Of a DNA stretch of 64,000 bases, positions 57,034 to 64,000 are shown piece by piece. Source of the stretch: Zea mays (Eukaryota > Streptophyta > Magnoliopsida > Poales > Poaceae); NCBI RefSeq assembly GCF_902167145.1, contig NC_050098.1, forward strand, positions 12,110,501 through 12,174,500. Direction: 5' to 3'. Numbering within the stretch: position 1 is the stretch's first letter; each line of letters begins with the position of its first letter. Below the pieces are notes generated by a model. That model made no database searches, had not been told where the DNA came from, and saw nothing but the letters and a program-made list of their open reading frames with translations. The position numbers were made by a program, and so were the translations under genes.

Positions 57034-59295
57034 CTATTTGGGGTCGAGCTCGGAGCCGATCCGGATCTGCTTGGAGGCGTCGTTGCTGGGATCGAGAGGG
57101 ACGGATTTGACCGTATCCGCTGGCTCGAAGTTGCCGGCATGGCGCTTCACGTCTGGCGCCTCCTTGGAGAGGCTCTCCAGGTCGGCGATGAGGGCCTCGG
57201 ATTCGGCGAGGGCCTCGGCGTACTCCACGCACTCCACGTCGCATTCGTACGCGTGTCGGTACGTGGGGCCGACGGTGATGACCCCGTTGGGGCCCGACAT
57301 CTTGAGCTTGAGGTAGGTGTAGTTGGGGACGACCATGAACTTGGCGTAGCATGGCCTCCCTAGCACTGCGTGGTAGGTTCCTCGGAACCCGACCACCTCA
57401 AACGTGAGGGTTTCCCTTCGGAAGTTGGAGGGAGTCCCGAAGCAGACGGGTAGATCGAGTTGTCCGAAGGGCTGGACGTGTTTCCCGGGGATGATCCCGT
57501 GGAAAGGCGCCGCGCCCGCCCGGACCGAGGATAGATCGATCTGCAGGAGCCTGAGGGTCTCGGCGTAGATGATGTTGAGGCTGCTGCCTCCGTCCATGAG
57601 GACCTTGGTGAGCCTGACGTTGCCGATGACGGGGTCAACAACGAGCGGATATTTCCCCGGGCTCGGCACGCGGTCGGGGTGGTCGCCCTGGTCGAAGGTG
57701 ATGGGCTTGTCGGACCAGTCTAGGTAGACTGGCGCCGCCACCTTTACCGAGCAGACCTCCCGACGCTCTTGCTTGCGGTGTCGAGCCGAAGCGTTCGCCA
57801 CTTGCCCACCGTAGATCATGAAGCAGTCGTAGACCTCGGGGAACTCCCCTGCCTTGTAATCCTCCTTCTTATCGTTGTCGTGGGCCCTGCCACCTTCCGC
57901 AGGTGGCCCAGCCTTGTGAAAGTGGCGCCGAAGCATGGCGCACTCCTCAAGGGTGTGCTTGACGGGCCTATGATGATAGGGGCACGGCTCCTTGAGCATC
58001 TTGTCGAAGAGATTGGCGCCTCCGGGAGATTTCCGAGGGTTCTTGTACTCAGCGGCGGCGACAAGGTTCGTGTCGGTGGCGTCGCGTTTCGCTTGCGACT
58101 TCTTCTTGCCTTTCTTCTTGGTGCTGCGCTGAGTGGATGCCTCGGGCACATCTTCCGGCTGGCGGCCCTGGGGCTGCTTGTCCTTCCGGAAGATGGCCTC
58201 AACCACCTCCTGGCCAGAGGCGAACTTGGTGGCGATGTCCATCAGCTCGCTCGCCCTGGTGGGGGTCTTGCGACCCAGCTTGCTCACCAGGTCGCGACAG
58301 GTGGTGCCGGCGAGGAACGCGCCGATGACATCCGAGTTGGTGACGTTGGGCAGCTCGGTGCGCTGCTTCGAGAATCGCTGGATGTAGTCCCGGAGAGACT
58401 CTCCCGGCTGCTGGCGGCAGCTTCGGAGATCCCAGGAGTTCCCAGGGCGCACGTACGTGCCCTGGAAGTTGCCGGCGAAGGCTTGGACCAGGTTGTCCCA
58501 GTTGGAGATCTGCCCCGGAGGCAGGTGTTCCAGCCAGGCTCGAGTGGTGTCGGAGAGGAACAGGGGGAGGTTGCGGATGATGAGGTTGTCATCGTCCGTT
58601 CCACCCAGGTGGCAGGCCAGCCGGTAGTCCGCGAGCCACAGTTCCGGCCTCGTCTCCCCCGAGTACTTTGTGATAGTAGTCGGGGTTCGGAACCGGGTCG
58701 GGAACGACGCCCGTCGTATGGCCCGATTGAAAGCTTGTGGACCGGGTGGTTCGGGCGAGGGACTCCGATCCTCCCCGCTGTCGTAGCGTCCCCCACGCCT
58801 GGGGTGGTAGCCTCGGCGCACCTTCTCGTCGAGGTGGGCTCGACGGTTGCGGTGATGGTGCTCGTTGCCGAGGCGACCCGGGGGCGCAGGCGCTGTGTTG
58901 CGCGTGCGCCCGGTGTGGACCGAGGCTTCCCGCATGAATCGGGAAGTCGCGGCGCGATGCTCCGAGGGGTAGCCCTGCCTTCGGGAGGCAGAGCTTTCGG
59001 CCCATTGGACCGCGGCATCCTCCAGGAGATTCTTGAGCTCTCCCTGGATACGCCGCCCTTCGATGGTTGATGGCTCCGGCATCGCGCGGAGAAGTATCGC
59101 TGCTGCAGCCAGGTTCTGGCCGACCCCACTGGAAGCCGGTGGCGGCCTTGCCCTGACATCGTCGGCGATGCGGTGCTGGATGCCTTGGGGTAGATGACGC
59201 GCTTCTCCGGCCGGAGGTTGGCCTGTCCATTCCTGCCCGATGTCCCGGCGGAACGGCTCAAGTGTTCCTGCTCCCTCGTCGAGCCTGGTCTGCAT
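57034..59295 (-). pseudogene. Gypsy element 2 gag-protease
   Basis: 753 residues. The gag part (about 200-420) has FPTRFRTPTTITKYSGETRP, WLADYRLACHL and GNFQGTYVRPGNSWDL stretches typical of plant Gypsy gag, followed by a Lys-rich KKKGKKKSQAKRD and a CPYHHRPVKHTLEEC zinc-like motif. The protease active site reads VLMDGGSSLNIIY near residue 590 (D-G-G in place of D-S/T-G, as in other Tat elements). It ends in TAG at 57034-57036, in frame with RT, so this is either a read-through site or a mutation. The ATG at 59295 may not be the true start, because gag-like sequence continues upstream in another frame. Confidence 0.88.
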
Positions 59296-60114
59296 CTGAT
59301 TTGCTCGAGCTGTGAGTCCTGACCCCCCGCAGGGACTGGGATCACAGCTAGCTCCCGAAGGATGTCAACGCGAGGCGCAGGCCTAGGGGGATCACCGTTT
59401 TCCGGTATACCAAGATGGTTGCCTTCGCCGGGACCCCCTAGATCGACGTGGAAACATTCACGACTTGGGCCGCAGTCCTCGTCGCCGAAGCTGCGGCTAC
59501 CGTCGGAACAATCGGAAAGGCAGTAGTCGCATGCGGTCATGAAGTCCCGCATGGCACTCTTGGTCGACGGGTGGTGACGAAGTCGCGTCAGGGGCAGACT
59601 GCACCGTCGTCTCGGGTACGAGGGTGACGCCCAGCAAGTCCCTTGCGAGCGTGCTGGCGTCGTTCGTTTGCTTGGAGTTGGCGTGTTGTGGGGAAACGGC
59701 GCTCGTCTTCGTCTCAGACGTGAGGTCGATGCCCGACGTGTCCCCCGTTGGGGCGCCGGCGCCGTTGACTCGCTCGACAGCCGACAAGGTGTCGCCTCCT
59801 GCTTGGCCTTGGTTGCCCCGCCTCCTCCTCCGTCGGTGGGGGAGGCGACGGGACAAACCCGAATGTTGCTCTTCCGCCACGTGGGGAAGACGTCGTCGAT
59901 TCCGCCGCCGGCGGGCGGGTTGTCGGCCACCATTGTCACTGTCGCGCGGCGGGGGAAGGAGTATCATGTTGTAGCCGCCGTCGAGGGACATGAACTCAAG
60001 ACTCCCAAAACGGAGCACCGTCCCGGGCTGGAAAGGTTGCTGGAGACTACCCATCTAGAGCTTGACGGGAAGCTGTTCGTCAACACGCAGCAGTCCCCTA
60101 CCTGGCGCGCCAAC
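59296..60114 (-). other. Gag N-terminal region and leader of Gypsy element 2
   Basis: Coding-like stretches occur in two frames: MGSLQQPFQPGTVLRFGSLE from 60054, and MRDFMTACDYCLSDCSDGSR through ELAVIPVPAGGQDSQLEQIR near 59300-59550. Length changes have therefore split the gag N-terminus. The primer site (complement of 60097-60114, GGCGCGCCAGGTAGGGG) abuts the LTR. Confidence 0.6.
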
Positions 60115-61602
60115 TATCGGCGTTTCGACCCCGGGGGGTCCCTGGACCGACGAGTAAATTGTCGCCGCGTGCCCCAGCCCAGATGGGTCGGCGCGAGACG
60201 GAGCGCGAAGGGGGGAAAACCAGAGGGAGACAGGCGTAAAGGGGAAACCTGCGGCCTTCGTGTTTGTCCCGCGCCCAGGTCGGGTGCGCTTGTAGTAGGG
60301 GGTTACAAGCGTCCGCGTGGGAGGGGGCGAGAGGCCTGCACGCGCCGTCCCGTCCTCCCCGCACGACCAACCTTCCCGTAAGAGAGCCCTGGGCCTTCCT
60401 TTTATAGGCGTAAGGAGAGGGCCCAGGTGTACAATGGGAGGTGTAGCAGTGTGCTAACGTGTCTAGCAGAGAGGAGCTAGCGCCCTAAGTACATGCCGTC
60501 GTGGCAGCCGGAGAGATTTTGGCACCCTGTTCATGAGATGTTGTGGCCGTCGGAGGAGCGCTGGAGCCTGGCGGAAGGACAGCTGTCGGGGCTGTCGAGT
60601 CCTTGCTGACGTCTCCTTGCTTCCGTAAGGGGCTGAGAGCCGCCGTCGTCATGGAGCACGCGGGACACCATCATTACTTGTTTACCGGGGCGAGCCAGAT
60701 GGGACGTCGGTCTTGTTCCCCGTAGCCTGAGCTAGCTAGGGGTATGGTAATGATGGCCCCCATGTGACGTGGTCGGTCCGAGCCCTGGGTCGGGCGAGGC
60801 GGAGGCTCCTCCGAGGTCGAGGTCGAGTCTGTCTTCCGTGGTCGAGGTCGAGTCCGAGCCCCGGGTCGGGCGAGGCGGAGACCGTCTGCTGAGGCCAGGG
60901 CTGAGTCCGAGCCCTGGGGTCGGGCGAGGTGGAGGTCGTCGTCTTCCGAGGCCGAGGCCGAGTCCGAGCCCTAGGGTCGGGCGAGGCGGAGCTTGTCGTC
61001 TTTCGGGGCCGAGGCCGAGTCCGAGCCCTAGGGTCGGGCGAGGCGGAGCTCGTCGTCTTCCGGGGCCGAGGCCGAGTCCGAGCCCTGGGGTCGGGCGAGG
61101 CAGAGCTTCCTATGGCGCCCGAGGCCGGACTGAGCTGCTGTCAGGCTCACTCTGTCGAGTGGCACAGCAGTCGGAGCGGCGCACGCGACGCTGTCCTCTC
61201 GTCAGGCCGGTCAGTGGAGCGGCGAAGTGACTGCGGTCACTTCGGCTCTGTCGACTGGAGGGCGCGCGTCAGGATAAGGTGTCAGGTCATGCTCGCATTA
61301 AATGCTTCTGCGGTGCGGTCGGTCGGTGGGGCGATCCATCCAAGGTTGCTTCTTGGCGAAGACTGGGCCTCGGACGAGCTGAAGGTGTGTCTGTTGCTTG
61401 AGGGGGCCCTCGGGCGAGACGTGAATCCTCCGGGGTCGGCTGCCCTTGCCCGAGGTTGGGCTCGGGCGAGGCGAGATCGTGTCCCTTGAGTGGACCGAGC
61501 CTTGACTTAATTGTACCCATCAGGCCTTTACAGCTTTGTGTTGATGGGGTTACCAGCTGAGATTAGGAGTCTTGGGGGTACCTCTAATTATGGTCCCCGG
61601 CA
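60115..61602 (-). mobile_element. 5' LTR of Gypsy element 2
   Basis: 1488 bases, TATCGGCGTTTCG (inner edge, one base changed from TG) to GGTCCCCGGCA. It carries about four copies of the 58-base GAGCCCTGGGGTCGGGCGAG unit at 60900-61115. It shares a CTTTTATAGGCGTAAGGAGA TATA-like region (about 60398) with the other two LTRs of this family. Confidence 0.88.
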
Positions 61603-62043
61603 ACGTTACATGTAGTCACACTCTGGGTGGTTGAAACAGTGGTCGGAGTGGGAACAGTACCCCGTATTCGCGCCCTGACCATCGTCGTGGCAGTGTGGCG
61701 GTAAAGGTATATTAGACCGTAGTTGTATCATCTTTTGTTGACTTTGGCACCTTCAGTGGGCAGGTGAACGTCGAACACATGTTTTAGGATCGTTCTGGGA
61801 TCGGAGTGGTTGGTCGAGTCGAGCACCTTCCGGAGCATCGACCGAGACGCCCTCGGACGAATCAAAAATGCGCTGCTCGTGTCTGCGTCCCTGTCTGAGG
61901 TTGGCTCGGACGAGTCGTGACTTAGGTCCCTCGGGTCTTGATAAAGTTGAGAGCGTGTTTGCTTATAACCTCTTTTTATTCAAGCGTCTAGACTTTTGAA
62001 GCTGGTGATCCGAATGACTCTAATTATAGTACCCGACACTCTT

Positions 62044-62657
62044 GTACATGTACTCCTTGCTATGGTCGCTACTCGCTAGTGATCTTAATATCTGGCGTCG
62101 TCGTTTCCGTGTCTGCGAACTATCAGGCGATGGTGTAACTTCTGACTGCTTTGTATCCCGTTTTGCATTCTACTCGAGTGATTCGACATTAAATCAAAGG
62201 TTAATTGTATACATGCTATTTATTTTTTATAAAATTGGATGATTAGTTTATTTTAATGGTGACTAGTTTCCAAATTTTATAAATTTGAGTGGCATGTTGC
62301 GACTGACCCTTAAATTAATGTAAGTTGGGCGCCGTCCCCCGTTTATTTAAAAAAAAAACTTGTAGGCCACTACTCTCTCTTTTTTTTTTAAAAAAAAAAT
62401 ACTAGACTCGAGACGAGATCCGTGGAACAGGCGGAGACTACGCGTGCGCGGGGAGGTAGCCCGGCTGGATTCATCGCCCCCGCGACGTGCGCCATTTCTC
62501 CAGCACACACGCACCGGACGCGCAAGGAAAACAAGTCACAAATGGCACACCCGGGGTCCCATTCCATCCCAAGCTCGGATCTCGCTCCCCGTTGCTGCGC
62601 GCCGCGTGCGTGACGGTGCGGCACCAGCACACCACTCCGTCGGCGTCGATCCAGCCA
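62044..62657 (+). promoter_or_regulatory. Upstream region of the phospholipase D gene
   Basis: Host-like sequence with AT-rich 62160-62400, two A/T homopolymer patches near 62345-62400, then GC-rich promoter sequence. No TE termini seen. Confidence 0.4.
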
Positions 62658-62665
62658 TATAATAA
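62658..62665 (+). promoter_or_regulatory. Likely TATA box of the phospholipase D gene
   Basis: TATAATAA in GC-rich surroundings (after CCAGCCA). A start of transcription near 62690 would give a leader with the intron described next. Confidence 0.45.
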
Positions 62666-62817
62666 TCTCGCTCGCCCGATCGGATCGGCTTCACTTCCCA
62701 CGATTTGGCTTCCTTTTCTACCCCGCAGGCCGCGGCGCGTAGTCTTCTGCTCTCTAGCTCACCATCACCGTCGTCATCAATCACGGTGACCTTGCCCTCG
62801 CTGCTCGACTGGAACCG

Positions 62818-63122
62818 GTAATCTTGCTCTGCCCTCCCTTGTCCCTCGCTTTGCTCTAACCAGTGGTGCTTAACCAAAGGCTCTGCTGCTAGTGCCTCGC
62901 TCAGATCTGCCCCGTTCCACTCCCCGCTGTTGGCTGTTGCTCTGCTCTCATCGTCTTCGGCCGGGAAAGGTGGGGGCAGGCAGCCGTTGCTCCGTTGGCT
63001 GGCACAGCTGCCGTCTTTCCGTTCGTTTCGCGGCTGCGTGTCTGCGCGTGGCCTCTTTACTTGTCCGGTTGTCCCTAGCGCGTGTCCTGTCCTCTTGCTC
63101 ATGCCCTTCCGCGCTTCCGCAG
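62818..63122 (+). other. Probable 5' UTR intron of the phospholipase D gene
   Basis: GTAATC follows AACCG at 62818 and CTTCCGCAG ends at 63122. The segment is pyrimidine-rich towards its 3' end. Leader introns are known in plant PLD alpha genes. The boundaries are inferred only from splice consensus. Confidence 0.5.
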
Positions 63123-63174
63123 GACGCTGCTGCTGCTGGTAGGCTGACAGCGAGGAGGACGAGACGAGGGGGCC

Positions 63175-64000
63175 ATGGCTCAGATCTTGCTCCACGGCAC
63201 GCTCCACGCCACCATCTTCGAGGCCGAGTCGCTCTCCAACCCGCACCGCGCCACTGGCGGCGCCCCCAAGTTCATCCGCAAGGTACTCCCCGGTCTCCCC
63301 TTCACCTTCTCCCTTTCCTGTCACGCAACGATCTCTTCCATTCCATTTCCACCGCGCCCGACTTGGCATTCTAGCATCCATCAGTCGTGCCAACTCGCGA
63401 CGAGTGATGCGGTTAGTACAGCAGACAGGTCAATCATTCAATGAATTTCATGAATTCCACCACTGCCTGCCTCCAGATTACTCTCTGCCGTCCATCATTA
63501 ACGGCCAGGTTACTGTTCTACGTAATTTTGCTCAAGAGAGCTTTTTTTTCCCCTGCAGTCACTGGAGTAGTTCCCTTCGATCAGTCTATTTTAGGCTCGT
63601 CTCGAAGTATGCCTGCCTCGTGTCTCACCGGATTCGTCTTTTGCTCTGCTAACATGACATGTTCGTCTCGTTTCGACAGCTTGTGGAAGGGATCGAGGAC
63701 ACCGTGGGTGTCGGCAAGGGCGCCACCAAGATATATGCCACCGTCGATCTCGAGAAGGCCCGTGTCGGGCGGACCCGGATGATCTCCAACGAGCCCGTGA
63801 ACCCTCGTTGGTACGAGTCCTTCCACATCTACTGCGCGCACATGGCCGCCGACGTCATCTTCACCGTCAAGATCGACAACTCCATCGGGGCCTCGCTCAT
63901 CGGGAGGGCCTACTTGCCTGTCCAGGACCTCCTGGGAGGGGAGGAGATCGACAAGTGGCTTGAAATCTGCGATGAAAATCGTGAGCCTGTTGGGGACAGC
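63175..64000 (+). CDS. PLD1: Phospholipase D alpha 1, N-terminal exons (partial)
   Basis: Exon 1 is 63175-63282 (ATG in GCCATGG context) and exon 2 runs from 63680 past the end of the window, with a GT-AG intron between; 143 residues are visible. They open [20 protein letters not shown] and form the N-terminal C2 domain (to about residue 125), with [14 protein letters not shown] and FTVKIDN strands and LIGRAYLPV near the end. Plant PLD alpha hydrolyses phosphatidylcholine to phosphatidic acid, and the C2 domain gives Ca2+-dependent membrane binding. The catalytic HKD motifs lie beyond the window. The sequence agrees closely with cereal PLD alpha 1 as I remember it; the gene symbol follows maize usage. 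Confidence 0.93.

Larger units (their letters stand above)
40036..61602 (-). mobile_element. Gypsy element 2 (Tat lineage), broken by a Copia insertion
   Basis: TSD ACGTT at 40031-40035 and 61603-61607. On the minus strand: 5' LTR (61602-60115), primer site, leader, gag-protease, reverse transcriptase, two RNase H regions, integrase, a long 3' non-pol region and 3' LTR (41148-40036). The domain order and the second, archaeal-type RNase H place it in the Tat lineage. Without Copia A it is about 12.9 kb. Several stops, a frame change and the Copia insertion make it non-functional. Confidence 0.9.
38501..62038 (-). mobile_element. Gypsy-type solo LTR, split by Cassandra and Gypsy element 2
   Basis: TSD CTCTT at 38496-38500 and 62039-62043. 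On the minus strand it starts TGTCGGGTACTATAATTAGA and ends CAAAACACTCACA. The start resembles that of Gypsy element 2 (TGTCGGGGACCATAATTAGG), so the families are related. Its own sequence is 38501-39068, 39867-40035 and 61608-62038, about 1.17 kb, with no gag or pol. Confidence 0.72.

Noticed and set aside
57769..59070. 433-residue plus-strand frame over the Gypsy gag
   Set aside because: It lies exactly opposite the gag-protease frame with gag motifs on the other strand; composition is that of a shadow.
62536..63393. 285-residue minus-strand frame over the PLD promoter and exon 1
   Set aside because: It covers the PLD leader, intron and first exon in antisense; no motif, GC-driven openness.

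Overview
The window looks like nuclear DNA of a grass, most probably maize (Zea mays) or a close relative. Gene islands with GC-rich exons and GT-AG introns are separated by large blocks of nested LTR retrotransposons. The gag/pol sequences resemble the maize Sirevirus (Copia) and Tat-lineage (Gypsy) groups, and the last gene encodes a cereal-type phospholipase D alpha. Family names rest on recalled protein and terminus patterns, not on a search.

Four host genes can be read. A plastid-type DCC/DUF393 thiol-disulfide oxidoreductase lies at 5113-6094 (+, five exons). A GH28 polygalacturonase lies at 6288-8441 (-, nine exons, one of 21 nt) and converges on it with a 193-base gap. A cytosolic sulfotransferase lies at 34263-35312 (+, no intron). 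The first two coding exons of phospholipase D alpha 1 lie at 63175-64000 (+, running off the window). A broken 3' part of a ribosomal protein eS8 gene sits at 3541-4100.

Most of the rest is transposon in transposon, and most insertions can be ordered from intact target-site duplications (TSDs). Left edge: Gypsy element 1 (1-2068) inside another LTR (to 3220). Block 11029-24701: a small inverted-repeat element holds a Copia solo LTR (TSD AGGTT). That LTR holds a Gypsy-type solo LTR (TSD TTATA) and a minus-strand Sirevirus (TSD AGCAT), and the Sirevirus has had a Gypsy inserted and much of both deleted. Block 24959-32368: an old Copia (TSD TAATC) holds a CACTA transposon (25421-31155, TSD TCT), which holds a SINE (18-bp TSD) and another LTR. 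Block 35413-38105: a Helitron holds a hAT element (TSD GGTGCATG), which holds another hAT (TSD CCCGCTAC) and a Tourist-like MITE. Block 38501-62038: a Gypsy solo LTR (TSD CTCTT) holds a complete Cassandra TRIM with 5S-rRNA-like LTRs (TSD TTTTC) and a Tat-lineage Gypsy (TSD ACGTT). The integrase of that Gypsy is split by a young Sirevirus (TSD GGCCC).

I see no unknown gene system with convincing coding support. The least explained items are the antisense open frames and repeat modules in the 3' region of the Tat-lineage Gypsy, the unidentified GC-rich sequence in the Helitron next to the sulfotransferase, and the LTR tandem repeats and palindrome clusters whose copy number differs between LTRs.
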